This document shows, piece by piece, positions 11,901 to 21,564 of a stretch of 64,000 bases of DNA. Under the pieces are notes generated by a model. It was not told where the DNA came from and searched no databases. It saw only the letters and a program-made list of their open reading frames with translations. Position 1 is the first letter of the stretch. Each line of letters starts with the position of its first letter. The stretch comes from Drosophila persimilis (taxonomy: Eukaryota; Arthropoda; Insecta; Diptera; Drosophilidae): NCBI RefSeq assembly GCF_003286085.1, contig NW_020825289.1:20734001-20798000 (forward strand), in the 5' to 3' direction. A program made the position numbers and the translations under genes.

Positions 11901-14900
11901 CGCATTCCATCGGGGCATGCTCCGTCAGGCCTGCAGAAGAAAACCGAAAGATGGGGCTTACTTATTTTGCAAATTTAATTTGAACTTCAAGTCGGAAGAT
12001 GGAGTCTCTCCCCCCGCCCCTCCCTCTCTCCATAATTATCAATGCTACTGCACAGCACGCTATATCGTAGAAGAGGGGCTTCGGATGAATGGATGGGGTA
12101 TGGGGTATGGGCTACGAGGAGGTGCAACTATAACCAGCCGCTGGCCATAAATGTTTACCCACATAATTCCATAGCATTTCATACAAAACGAAAGTCAAAC
12201 AAGGAAAGAAATCAAGCCATGAACGGGTGCCAGCTGGAATACGGGATGCTCTTTCCCCAAAGATGACTCCCAAATAGTTGTGATTCAATTCAGAACTTTA
12301 ATCTTTTTCAATTTGCTTCTCGGAATGTTATCCAATCGCAAGAATCCATCATTATGGCATAAGTAGTATCGAAAGTATCACATCTCATGATCGGGTCACA
12401 CGGGTCAGCAGCAGCCCAGCTCAGGGACATTCAATCTCATCTCCATATCCATATCCATATCCATATCATGTCCCCCGCATTGGTATATCAATTTCACAGG
12501 CTGCCCAAAAACAGCAACCACGAATACCCTAACCATTCCGCTGTTCAACAGAAAGGAGGTTGAGGAAAGAAAACTCGTTTCGTTTCGTTCGGTTTGGAAT
12601 GGGATGGGGATGGGGATGGGGATGGGGCACATTTTCCGCTTCATTGAGCGGCTCTGTACGCTCTGTGCTCTGCGCCTCGATTGTGGCCAATTTCCCATTC
12701 ACTTGGCTCAGCGCCTTGGCTTGCCACTTGGCCCGCAGTCGTTGCCGCAGCTTCAGCTTCAGCCTCGGCTCGAGCATCTGCATCTCTGCATCTTTCGGTT
12801 GAGAAAAGAAGCCAAAAACACACACATACAGAAGATGATTTCAACGGCGTTAAACGTTTTGGCAAACACACGACGTCGAGTCGATGAGATGAGATGAGCT
12901 GAGCGGTGGAGCCAGAGAGCAAGCGATGAAGCCACCAAAACCACCAAGTGGTTATTGTTATACCCTCGCCGAAAGGGGTTTGTATGGTCTGGCCCTGACT
13001 TTTGGATTCCCTAAAAGGAGTCATTACACGATGGAGAGATAGTTGCGAGAACAGACCGATGATGAGACCAGTCTGGGGAGTGGGGAGGTCTCTTATGGGT
13101 TTCCAGGCGATTCAGATAGGTTTCATCCTCCAGCTCTCATGGATTGTATGGTTTGAAGAGTATTCCAAGCTTCGATCTGCTGAAAGTAACACAACTTCTC
13201 TTCATATGCCCCTGCTGCTGCCCCCGCCCCCCACTGTTCTGCTGTTTGTGGGCGTTTGAAGCGGGGGTGTGCCCATATGACTGCTTATGATTTATAATGC
13301 TTTGTGTTTGCCATCGTTCGATGGCTGCTTTGGCATATAAAACTAATTAATTTGGCGGATACATCCACATGGAGAGGCATGGAAACGGGACCGAACGGAG
13401 CTGAAATTTCTGTCTATTTGTGGTAGCGCCTTCTGCAGAGTGCAGAGTGCAACAACATGTTGCACAGACACACAAGACCATGCCATATAGCCGTCTAACA
13501 TACCTGAACATTTGAACTCCTGGTCGTGCAGGTCCGCCACGTTTTGGCCCTTCAGCTGCGAGGGGGACTGGCACCGGGTGTAGGGGGCCAGCCGCGGGGC
13601 GCTGCGTAGGTAGCGCGACAGCCAGGACAAATGGCAGTCGCAGGCAAACGGATTGTCCGACAGTCGTAGCGCCCTCAATCTGCCCAGTCCGCCGAAGGCA
13701 TTATGCGGCAAAGCGGTCAGATTATTGTTGTTCAGCGTTCTGAAAGAGAGGATACATACAGTACTATATAGAAAGACAAAGTAAAAAGGCAGACAGAGAG
13801 ATACATAGTTGGTTAAGGAGGAGAGAAAGATGGAGTTGACTTTATCTGCCTGGCCGCATCTTTTCGGCTAGTTATGTTTTCTCTTTCAGGCATGGGATGG
13901 GCCCGGGACCACAGCACAACAGAGAGATCGAGTGCTGATCGAAATGTAATTAAAATTTACCATCCCATCGGTTTCCTCTTCGAAACACGAGGCAGGGCAG
14001 TGGTCTTGTTCTATTCCGTTGTTCCAAGTGTCTTGCAACATACGATTATTTCCCGTTCCGTTCCCCTGAACGCTTCGATTGAAGGCACGCTTGCCTTAAG
14101 CAAAAGGCTTGTTCTATTCCGTTGTTCCATTTCTTAGGAGGTTCTCTTCGACTTGAATATTTCTTTCTTTTATTTCTTGGTCTCAATTCAGCATTATTTC
14201 TGTTCCATTTACGTTTGTTTCTTTGAATTTCAAAGCTAGCCTAAGGATTACTCAAATACATATTTCATCTTGTTTCATTTCATCATTCCAATGTGTGGAT
14301 ACCCTCGAAACATATCAATATATCGTGTTGGGTTGTTGTTGGTCGTGTTTCCTCTCTTTCCCATTCGAATGGCTTGATAAATGGCCACCATTTCGGGCGC
14401 TTCGATTAGTTTATCTCTTGGCGCAAAAGCTAAACCATTTATTATGTAATTTGGGCAGCCCCAACATTAACCGATTGATTTTTAATTCATTCACTAATTC
14501 CCAAGCTGATTGATTAACAAAAGGCACTAATTCATTGATTAATTGACCCGCACCCTCTGGCACACTGAGATTCTCGTTCATTGATTGATTTGGCAATTCG
14601 GCAAAGTAGCTGCGATTTTGGTTTAGTTTGGGGGGACCTAGTTTACAGCACAGTATACTCACAGTATTTCCAGCTCCACGAGACCCTTGAAGGCGTGCTC
14701 GTCCAGACAGGTGACTTGATTGTTGTCCAGCTGGAGGCTGCGCAGCGATTGGGCGCCCTTGAAGACGCGTCTGCCCACCGTCGCGATGACATTGTGCGAA
14801 ATGTCCCTGGGGGGGATGGATCGGGAATGTTAGTATCGTTCTGTCCACAGCACATCGCTGCAGATGGCTACAAGTATTCGACTACTATCGGCTACTTTCG

Positions 14901-17900
14901 ATTCGATTTAACGAGTACTTACAATCGCAAAAGATTCGCTGAACTTGTCACAAAGTTTTCAGGAATTGCCTTTAGTCGATTGTTGTTTAGGCGTCTGATT
15001 GATTCGATTCGATTTGGTTTGGTTTGGTTTGATTAGAGTGTTGGTTGTTTTTGTTGTGGTTTTTGTTTTTGGTTTTTGGTGTTTCGATTTGGTTTGGTGT
15101 TTGGTGACGAGCATATTAGGCACGCAAAACGAAAAGGTAACGAAAGTAGAGAGATGTCAAAAAACGGCAGAGATATGCAATTAAATAAAACAGAGAACGA
15201 AATACGGGAATCAGATACACAAAATATTAACGAAATTCGAAATTGGAAACGAAATCTCGCATCAAGCTAGCTATATTACTATATTGTATGTATCTATATA
15301 AATACGATATGCACTCGTGTTAGGTTCCAATAAAAGAGCTTCAAAAAATGGGTTAGTAATTGATTTTTATGTTCAAAAATTCTTCATGCAGCTACTAGCA
15401 TCGGTAGAAAAGGAGAGTACTATTACAGAGTACATATCTGTAATGTGTGATGCCGCCTATGTACTTACAGTCGCTCCAGCGAGACCAAATCTTGGAAGGA
15501 ATTCCTCTCAATCGTATGGATTTGATTGTCAGTCAGTTGGCTGATGGATATAGAAGAGAGTAAGAGGAAATGTGTAAAGATATAAAATATAACTCTAAGG
15601 AATGGTTTATATGTACGTAGATGTGATAGGATCTTTTTGTTATCAAAAACTGGGTCATCGGATGATCTTTTAGTCCTCTAGACCCACAATGACTAACAAA
15701 GTAAAGAATATTGGAGTGTAGCATTCGTAAATCGTAGTTTATCTTAAGCTGCTTCTTGAAAATAAATAATCTTGAATCTTTAAATTGATTGACCGCGTCC
15801 GTGCGCATCCATCTTTCGGATGGCATTTCCCTATCACATCCCTTACATGCACAAGCACATTCCTTGGGGCTAACTAATGCTTCCACTCTATAGACCAAAG
15901 CACTTCCTTGGCGCATACTCACAGCATTCGGAGCTTGGTCAGCCGCTGGAAGTCCGTCTCGTATATCACGGTCAAATTGTTGCCCTGCAAATCGCTGCAA
16001 ATATAGATAAAGAAATTACGATTAAAGGAATGGCATTAATTATGTTGCAAGTCCCATGCTGTTGTTGGTTGTAACCCAAGGAGCCCCAGCACACTCCACA
16101 CACACCAGACACCATTCATTCACATTCAAGGCAGAGCGATAATTTTTTTTAATTGCTTGTAAGACAAGTATAAAACAAGAATCTGAGATATGGAGTGGAA
16201 TGGAGGCTGCCCCGGAGAGTAACAGAGTGAAAGAGTGAAAGATTTCGTGCTGCCTGTTGTTGCCGATAAAGAAAATATGATATTTAATCATTGAACATGG
16301 AGGAACCCCGCCAGATGTGGTCCCACAGAAGAAGGAAGAACTGGGAACTCGTTTTGGTTGGCGCAGACAGCCAGACATCCAGACAGAAAGAGAAACAGAG
16401 GTAAAATTTGTTACCTGTAGATGTCATAACAATGAAATGCAGCCAAAAGAGATACAAAAGAGCAGCCCCGGATAGTGAGCATCTCTGCAACGATCTCAAC
16501 CGAAGTCCGAACCGATCCGAACCGAACCGTACCGAACCGTGTGCACATGCGCAGACGAACCCCTCCCCGCCCACCAGCAGACAACAACAACGATTACAAC
16601 AACTACAGCAGGTCCGGTCTCAGCTGCTTATTTTGAGCAAGGTTCGAGAGACTCCGACTCCAACAGGTAGTAAGACCTTCAGCGACCCGAAACGTAAAAT
16701 ATTTTTTGTTCAGGCTTAAGCCTTAATGAATCCCGCATCAAGTTGCCAGCCAGTCCCCAGTGCCCAGTCCCCTGCGAACCACAGTCGGAAATATACACTG
16801 AGAAAATTATACTGCTTCTCGGGAAATGCGGTAGATCTTAAGTCAAAAAGGACACAACTTATATTTACAGCCTTTTGGGCTTAGGGAAGTGCAATGCAAC
16901 TACGTTTATTGAGAGCTACAGAGTGCCAGGGACTCGGCTAATCAATTTTAGGAGGACGGACTACTGCCGAACGGACAATTGGATGAAACTAGATCTAGGG
17001 TTTCCAAATATCCTCAAGAATAGCGAAAGGATTTGCAGTTTAGTATCTGATAAATAGTATTTTTTTGCCCCAGTGTAGACGTACTCTCCCAAGAGGAGGC
17101 AAAGCAAAGCCCGTATTCTCTCGCACACACACACACACACACACACAGATTTTAATGAGCTTAATATCTCTTCACATCTGTGGGCATCATCTCCTCTGCT
17201 TAGATCCAAGAGATTACACCATACACCAAGAGCATATTCACCAACAACACCAACAATGCGGTGCGATTTTCGATCGGTTTTGCTTTTGTTGTAAAAGCGA
17301 AAGACGAAAAAACAAAAGCTTCAATCTCCCTCTCCTCTGCCACTGCCACTGCCTCTCCCTCTCTCTTTATCTTTATCTGGCTGCCTAATTGCTAAACATT
17401 TTTCAAATGCTTCTGGCTCTGTGGCTCTGCGGCGGTGGCGTTGGTTTTTTCCGTGTAATTTGTTTAAATCATTTTTGGTTGGTCTGTGCATAATTTTTTG
17501 CCGTTTTTCTCTGGCTTATAATTAAACATTTAGACATTTAACTTCATTAAGTCCTATGTGGGGTCGCTCCGATACGAAAGCTTTTTGTGTTTTCTGTTTC
17601 TGTTTCGCTTTTGCTTTAGCATTTGTTGGTATTTGCTGCCTGTCGCCTGCTGCCTGCTGCCTCTCGCCTTCCTTCCCAATTAGGTGCCATTTTGGTTTTT
17701 GCTCTTTTGTGGCTCTCTTTGATGTGTGCCCAGAGCCTCTTTTGCTGAAGCAGCTGAAGATGGTTAGCTCTGGATACCCTTTCATAACGATTGGGCAAGT
17801 GGCAGTGGATACTCATGATCATTAAGTATGTAATGATTGATGGGTTTATCTTTAGAAACACTTTTGTATTACAGGTTCAAGTCCTTCCCTGCACCATAAT

Positions 17901-20862
17901 ACCCTCCAGCAAACAGGGTATCGAGCGGCAAAGCAACGGGAAGCAGCTGCTGCTATAAATTAGTCGTTCTCAGGTGTGAAAGGGAGAGACGAGAGAACCT
18001 TTCCCACTCCCACTCCCGCTCTCCCTCGCCGAACATTAGATGTGCAAAAATGCTGTCGTGTCAATCGAGTAAACTGTGTGGGTGACAGGGATAGGACTAG
18101 GGACAGGGACAGGCAGGGACAGGCAGGGACAGGCACGGCTGGGCTGCTTGTCAGAGCTTAGATCTGCCCTGCTACTCCTTTCCATTCTCCCTCTCGCACG
18201 TTGGGCTTCAGTCTAGTTCCGTTTTCTGTGTAATTAAATGGCAATGACTTGTCCAGCGTGCTGGCGGGCGGGGCGGAAGGCTTGCGGTGCGGAGTCCCAG
18301 TTTGCATTTGCCATTGTTTTTTCCCCCTCTCCCTCTTCTTTCCGTTGTGCATCGACAGGCCAATAGGTGTTCAATATTTGATGTGTGGTGCATGTGTGTG
18401 TGTGTGTGTGTGTGTGTGTTCTGGTTCTGTTCGGCATTAGGGTGCCTCAAGCTGCGGTCATTGAATATTCCAAAATCAATTATTGGAATTTATTCACATA
18501 CGAGTATATGGAAATACTTTTCAAAGCTTCCTCTTTGACTTTGCCTCCAACTAAAATATTAATTCCCCATCGAATTTCCTCTGACAGCCTTCAATTATTT
18601 ATGTAGATCTCCTCCCTGTCCATCGTCAGACACTGTCTATAATCTGTTGAAATCATAATTCTCTGCGTCAAGCACTTCACTCGCATCATTTCCACACCTT
18701 TTGGCTCCTCTTGGCTCTCGCTCTCGCTCTCCTTCTTCGTGGCTTTTCCCTAAGCTGTTCCCGAGTCCCTCTTGACACATTCTTCGCACTCTGACACACA
18801 AGTCTCTCACTTTCCACCTCCACTCTGCCCAGGAATGTCACTCAAAATGTGACATCTTTCTCTCGCAAAGCACTGAAGCCTGAAGCACCCTGTGTGCTGC
18901 ATTTCCCATACCCCCCGTGCCCCCTACCCCTCTACCCATTCCCATTCCCATTCCCTGTGTTCGCGGGGTTTTCAGAGCATTGCATTGCTATTTTAATATG
19001 CAAATATGTCGTGCATGTTGATATGTTTTCTGTTTCTGTTTCTGTTGCTGTTGCCGTTCGTTTATTTCTGTGTGTGCCAGAGAGAGCATTAAAAAATAAA
19101 TGGCTACATAACAAAATAAATACCAAATGTGTCCCTGAGCGGCGCTCGAGAGCGATCCAACGATGGCCGCTCCGCTCTGCTCTGCTCTGCTGCCTGTTTG
19201 ACTGCTTACAACTGAACTGGGCTATAATGCTCTGGCAATGGTAATGGCTCTTGCTCTGACTCTGGCTGATATCTGTTATTAATTTATGTAGAAAAACTGC
19301 AGCCACGACAACAGCATGGCTTTTGAGGTCGGTTTGGGGGGCTCCAAGAGGGGCACCAGCAGCAGAGGTTGAAAGGCATTCTGCATACACTTGCTAATTG
19401 CCGGCGCGTTAATTTATGTGGCGACTGCGAGCGATGGACAGGGGACACCGAGACGCAGACAGAGACGGAGAGATGTATGTAGGACTGGCTCGAATGATTG
19501 CCTTAATGCATTTGAGTCGACGCGGCATGCAACAATTATGGTTTGGTCGCTGTGGCGGTGCCCCTGATGTGCTTCGGCGACAATTAATAAACTTAATGGC
19601 GATTTAATGTAAGAGAGTGAGAGAGAGAGGGAGAGCAGACAGAGACACGAATATAGCTCTGATTTCGAAGAGAGTGCGGGTGCGGTTGGGGGATTGGCAC
19701 TGGCCACTGTCCGCCGGGGACCGGTCACCGGACCTTTTCCGTTCGTTTGTTTTCTCGTTATCGACACGATGTCATGGTCATGGCTTTGCTTGTCCCCCAC
19801 CTCCTGTTGCTGTTGTTGTTGTTTGACTATGTAGATTTTTAAACAAATACAAAGCGGAAGAACCCAGAACCCCAGACGAATCCCGGCCGGAACGGAGCCC
19901 ATCATCGTCCATCGTCTATCAGGCGTGTGCGTGTGCGTGTGTCTGGTCTGGCCTGGTCTGCCGCCGTCGGGGCTTTATTATTTTAATAGAGTGTGCATAA
20001 TATTTGAACAATTGGCCCGTGCAGGGCCTTATTCCGACATTCAGTATTCAGCATTTGTCATTGGTCCTTCCTAAAAGGAAGTCTTTGAACAGATTTGAAA
20101 GGTATTGCCATTGATATTGATATTGATTGGGGATTGTGTCTGGTTTGAGCGGAAATCTTTGTTTTCCTCTCTCTCCGGGGGGGGGATTGATTGTTCTCTG
20201 GGCATTCCAAATGATTGCTGTTGTGGACGGAAAATGTGCATTTGAAAGGTGGATTTTTGTGGAAAGAATATTTGAAAATGAATCACAATGAAATTTGCAC
20301 AAATATTTGGTTAGGTCTGGTCTACAGAAAATCCATTTGATGGAATATTTTCTTTTCGGAACATATTTTCTTTGATTATGATTATTTGTTGTACACAAAG
20401 CCCTGGTTCAAATGCATATACATATACCCCCAAAATACTGGGCTGATATCAAGTAATCCTTCGATTGGTTTGTACTTACAGTCGTTCCACATCTGCTGAG
20501 ATCTTTCGGGGGATCTGGGTGAGACCACGGTGCGAACAGTCGACGGTTAGGCCGCTGCAGGAGCAGACCCGCGGGCAGCGGGCCTCCGTAATGACGCCCA
20601 CACCGCCCCCGGGTATGTGTATGCCCACGGAGCCCAGGCCGCCGCTGGCGACGCTGGCACTGCCAAAGCCGCCCATGGCATATGGCTCGGCGCCGACGGG
20701 CCGGACGATGGCCTCATGGTGCAGGACCAACAGCAGCAGCAGGACCAGTGGCAGTGGCAGGCGCCGGAATGGTGCGGGTGGTGTTGGGGCTGGGGCTGGA
20801 GCTGGTGCTGGTGCTGGTGCTGATAATGGCAGCCTCGTCGTCGTCCTGGACGGCGGTGCCAT
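2835..20862 (-). CDS. sli: Slit, secreted axon-guidance ligand for Robo receptors (20 coding exons)
   Basis: Joined minus-strand exons, in order: 20862-20480, 15994-15923, 15540-15469, 14994-14923, 14806-14663, 13739-13504, 11930-11789, 11690-11547, 10650-10435, 9336-9179, 9113-8960, 8872-8654, 8581-8510, 7064-6696, 6622-6551, 5621-5478, 5385-3861, 3799-3673, 3141-2999, 2921-2835. They sum to 4551 nt, 1516 residues plus TGA; every junction is GT-AG and in phase. Domains: signal peptide (~1-58), four LRR blocks with Cys-rich caps (~97-326, 327-546, 547-750, 755-950), EGF1-6 (~956-1197), laminin G (~1199-1375), EGF7 (1399-1440), C-terminal cystine knot (1441-1516). Known family role: midline repellent; LRR domain 2 binds Robo, and the full-length protein is cleaved between EGF5 and EGF6. 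The start is the ATG at 20862 (CACAATGG context); the longer open frame upstream begins at TTG. Identity rests on recalled close match to D. melanogaster Slit. Confidence 0.97.
2999..3141 (-). CDS. sli: slit coding exon 19: first part of the C-terminal cystine knot
   Basis: 143-nt exon giving [18 protein letters not shown] through [19 protein letters not shown]. Acceptor TTTTGCAG|C, donor AAG|GTGAG. CTCK domains mediate dimerisation in related proteins. Confidence 0.95.
3142..3639 (-). other. sli: slit intron 19 (after EGF7)
   Basis: Between the alternative EGF7 donors and exon 19. No further exon recognised; the pyrimidine/purine asymmetry is ordinary. Confidence 0.7.
3640..3672 (-). CDS. 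sli: slit alternative exon 18 extension (+11 residues)
   Basis: Reading through the EGF7 donor stays open and ends at a second donor, ACCG|GTACAT. It inserts exactly 33 nt, keeping the phase-1 junction with exon 19. The inserted peptide is [12 protein letters not shown]. melanogaster Slit is known in forms with and without a near-identical insert at this point (GEGSTEPPTVT, recalled), so both donors are probably used. The result would be 1527 residues. Confidence 0.8.
3673..3799 (-). CDS. sli: slit coding exon 18: EGF7 (short form)
   Basis: 127-nt exon: [17 protein letters not shown]... to YCDQ plus one base. Donor CAAG|GTGAG at 3673/3672. A second donor 33 nt further (3640) gives the long form. 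Confidence 0.95.
3861..5385 (-). CDS. sli: slit coding exon 17: C-cap of domain 4, EGF1-6 and laminin G
   Basis: 1525-nt exon, residues ~890-1398. The last LRRCT cap ([12 protein letters not shown]) is followed by six EGF modules, two of them opening with the calcium-binding NIDDC motif, and then a laminin G domain (~1199-1375). The EGF5-EGF6 linker (SMMYPQTSP) aligns with the family's proteolytic cleavage region. An acidic stretch ([12 protein letters not shown]) precedes the donor GAG|GTACC. The antisense strand is open for 614 codons here, a composition shadow. Confidence 0.97.
5478..5621 (-). CDS. sli: slit coding exon 16: two LRRs of domain 4
   Basis: 144-nt exon with [15 protein letters not shown] and [15 protein letters not shown]. 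Acceptor TTTTGCAG|C, donor CAT|GTGAG. Confidence 0.95.
5622..6550 (-). other. sli: slit intron between exons 15 and 16
   Basis: About 930 bp, AT-rich near 5880-6150. A GATGAC/GACGC and CAAAGC low-complexity patch lies at 6170-6220. Nothing else supported. Confidence 0.7.
6551..6622 (-). CDS. sli: slit coding exon 15: one LRR of domain 4
   Basis: 72-nt exon, repeat [15 protein letters not shown]. Acceptor CTACAG|C, donor GCT|GTAAG. Confidence 0.95.
6696..7064 (-). CDS. sli: slit coding exon 14: C-cap of domain 3, N-cap and first LRR of domain 4
   Basis: 369-nt exon: LRRCT ([12 protein letters not shown]...FKCSS), LRRNT4 ([14 protein letters not shown]) and the repeat [17 protein letters not shown]. 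Acceptor TTTTGTAG|G, donor ACT|GTAAG. Confidence 0.95.
7065..8509 (-). other. sli: slit intron between exons 13 and 14
   Basis: About 1.4 kb. Contains a GT/GCGT microsatellite at 7771-7801, a CA tract near 7946 and a CTCT tract near 8090-8110. No gene recognised. Confidence 0.7.
8510..8581 (-). CDS. sli: slit coding exon 13: one LRR of domain 3
   Basis: 72-nt exon, repeat [15 protein letters not shown]. Acceptor GTTGCAG|C, donor GCT|GTAAG. Confidence 0.95.
8654..8872 (-). CDS. sli: slit coding exon 12: three LRRs of domain 3
   Basis: 219-nt exon with repeats [31 protein letters not shown] and [15 protein letters not shown]. Acceptor TTTGCAG|T, donor CCT|GTAAG. Confidence 0.95.
8960..9113 (-). 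CDS. sli: slit coding exon 11: N-cap of LRR domain 3
   Basis: Linker [16 protein letters not shown], then cap [14 protein letters not shown] and [12 protein letters not shown]. Acceptor CTACAG|G, donor GCT|GTAAG. Confidence 0.95.
9179..9336 (-). CDS. sli: slit coding exon 10: C-cap of LRR domain 2
   Basis: Encodes [16 protein letters not shown] through EEKFK, the LRRCT cap. The acceptor ATATATAG|A follows an unusual (TA)-rich rather than pyrimidine-rich tract. Confidence 0.93.
9337..10434 (-). other. sli: slit intron between exons 9 and 10
   Basis: About 1.1 kb. Repeated CAACGA/GGCAACGATG units occur at 10155-10205 and GGCATG units at 10283-10325. No gene recognised. Confidence 0.7.
10435..10650 (-). 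CDS. sli: slit coding exon 9: three LRRs of domain 2
   Basis: 216-nt exon with repeats [30 protein letters not shown] and [15 protein letters not shown]. This concave LRR face is the known Robo contact region. Acceptor CAACAG|C, donor GGT|GTAAG. Confidence 0.95.
10651..11546 (-). other. sli: slit intron between exons 8 and 9, with an RCGTG cluster
   Basis: About 0.9 kb. A CAG run lies next to the exon 9 acceptor (10692-10713), and a dense cluster of RCGTG cores lies at 10946-10983 (separate entry). Confidence 0.7.
10946..10983. promoter_or_regulatory. Cluster of bHLH-PAS type RCGTG cores with a double CACGTG
   Basis: Plus strand has GCGTG at 10946, 10951 and 10960, then CCACGTGACACGTGG at 10969-10983, i.e. 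two palindromic CACGTG boxes one base apart. slit is a known target of the bHLH-PAS pair Single-minded/Tango, whose sites carry an ACGTG core; CACGTG could equally serve other bHLH proteins. Confidence 0.35.
11547..11690 (-). CDS. sli: slit coding exon 8: two LRRs of domain 2
   Basis: 144-nt exon beginning [15 protein letters not shown], then [15 protein letters not shown]. Acceptor TTCCAG|A, donor ACT|GTAAG. Confidence 0.95.
11789..11930 (-). CDS. sli: slit coding exon 7: N-cap of LRR domain 2
   Basis: Encodes the inter-domain linker and LRRNT cap [14 protein letters not shown] of domain 2, the Robo-binding LRR domain by family knowledge. Acceptor CTGCAG|G. Confidence 0.95.
12442..12467. 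repeat. TCCATA hexanucleotide repeat
   Basis: Just over four tandem copies of CCATAT. Confidence 0.9.
12600..12628. repeat. GGGGAT hexanucleotide repeat
   Basis: About four and a half tandem copies of GGGGAT. Confidence 0.9.
13504..13739 (-). CDS. sli: slit coding exon 6: last LRR of domain 1 and its C-cap
   Basis: Repeat [15 protein letters not shown], then LRRCT cap ([12 protein letters not shown]...FKCS). Ends domain 1 at about residue 326. Donor TTCAG|GTATG. Confidence 0.95.
13740..14662 (-). other. sli: slit intron between exons 5 and 6, with a 22-bp direct repeat
   Basis: A 22-bp unit (starts CTTGTTCTATTCC, ends GTTGTTCCA) occurs identically at 14005-14026 and 14108-14129. Otherwise T-rich with no gene. 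Confidence 0.7.
14663..14806 (-). CDS. sli: slit coding exon 5: two LRRs
   Basis: 144-nt exon, repeats [15 protein letters not shown] and [15 protein letters not shown]. Acceptor preceded by a C-rich tract (CCCCCAG|G), donor ACT|GTGAG. Confidence 0.95.
14923..14994 (-). CDS. sli: slit coding exon 4: one LRR
   Basis: 72-nt exon, repeat beginning [14 protein letters not shown]. Donor ATT|GTAAG, acceptor ATCAG|A. Confidence 0.95.
15469..15540 (-). CDS. sli: slit coding exon 3: one LRR
   Basis: 72-nt exon, repeat beginning [15 protein letters not shown]. Donor ACT|GTAAG, acceptor ATCAG|C. Confidence 0.95.
15923..15994 (-). CDS. sli: slit coding exon 2: one 24-residue LRR
   Basis: 72-nt exon giving one leucine-rich repeat ([15 protein letters not shown]...). 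Acceptor TTTGCAG|C, donor GCT|GTGAG; phase 2 in, phase 2 out, as for all single-LRR exons here. Confidence 0.95.
17124..17147. repeat. CA dinucleotide microsatellite
   Basis: About twelve CA units. Confidence 0.95.
18394..18420. repeat. TG dinucleotide microsatellite
   Basis: About thirteen TG units. Confidence 0.95.
20480..20862 (-). CDS. sli: slit coding exon 1: signal peptide and first LRR N-cap
   Basis: Encodes residues 1-128. An unusually long n-region holds an (Ala-Pro) run (residues ~15-27, from a GGTGCT-type hexanucleotide repeat), then a Leu-rich core (~35-47) and a likely cleavage near Ala58. A Gly-rich linker leads to the first LRRNT cap (CPRVCSC at ~96-102). Donor CT|GTAAG at 20480/20479. 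Confidence 0.95.
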
Positions 20863-21564
20863 TGTGGCACATTTAAGCAGCAGCTTGCAGCTTTTGTTCC
20901 TAATTGAAAGCGCCGTCGGAGGATTCCTGGGCGGACGCCACTTTGTCAACACCAATCAGGGATTCGTATTCGTATTCGGATTGAGTAAATATTTGCCCGG
21001 AAATGGAACGAAAGGATTGATGGGGGCTCACGGCACTCTCACTCTCACTGTATTTGTCTCTCTTTGGATTTTTGGGGGCGGAGGCGGAATATCCACTCGC
21101 GCGCACGCACTCCCCGGCGCTCGCTTCGGTTATTGTTGTTTTTTGTTTGTCGTTCGTTTTTCTGTGCAGCCGTCGCGAACGCGCTTCTTGACCGAAATGA
21201 AAGCAGATGATGATTCGGCTACTACGCTACGAAAACATCCAGCAGAAACTGCGACTGCGACTGCGAAAGCGGCGAGCAGCGAGCGGCGAGTAGCGAGTGT
21301 GGCAGGGCTACCCTCTTTCCACTTCCACTCGAAAATGTAGGTAGATTCTCGGACGCCGTCCCGTTTAGGTAGCAGCAGGAAATGCACTGTTCCTTTCGCT
21401 TTTGTGTATCGTCTCTCCTCCTCCCGTGTATCTTGTATCTTTCGCAGATGCACTTGGCTGTCAGCAGTTGGTCTGTGGCCCCGGCAGCAACTTCATCATC
21501 ATCAGCGGCATCAGTGGCATCATCGTCGCCGACAGCGGCAGCGGAGACCTGCTGCTGGGCGCAT
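20863..21564 (-). other. sli: slit 5' UTR part of the first coding exon
   Basis: Upstream of the ATG the minus strand reads as fly-type 5' UTR (CAA- and TCGCAG-rich) back to a strong acceptor, TTGCTCTTCCCATTGCAG|ATGCG, at 21564. The exon would open with a short upstream ORF of 14 codons. The boundary is inferred from the splice consensus only. Confidence 0.5.

Larger units (their letters stand above)
11931..13503 (-). other. sli: slit intron between exons 6 and 7
   Basis: About 1.6 kb. Contains a TCCATA hexamer repeat (12442-12467) and an ATGGGG hexamer repeat (12600-12628). Short open frames here are repeat-driven and not supported. Confidence 0.7.
15995..20479 (-). other. sli: slit intron between coding exons 1 and 2
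   Basis: About 4.5 kb. Microsatellites: CA at 17124-17147, GGGACA at 18084-18136, TG at 18394-18420. A small hairpin ATACCCT/AGGGTAT at 17899-17921. No coding sequence recognised. Confidence 0.7.

Noticed and set aside
12442..12628. CRISPR-like regular repeats
   Set aside because: Simple hexamer microsatellites without spacers, in a eukaryotic genome.
20863..20955. Upstream extension of the Slit N-terminus by 31 residues
   Set aside because: The frame starts at TTG, not ATG; the ATG at 20862 has a good context and matches the known Slit start.
20465..21340. 291-codon plus-strand frame
   Set aside because: Antisense to slit coding exon 1 and its 5' UTR; repeat-driven.
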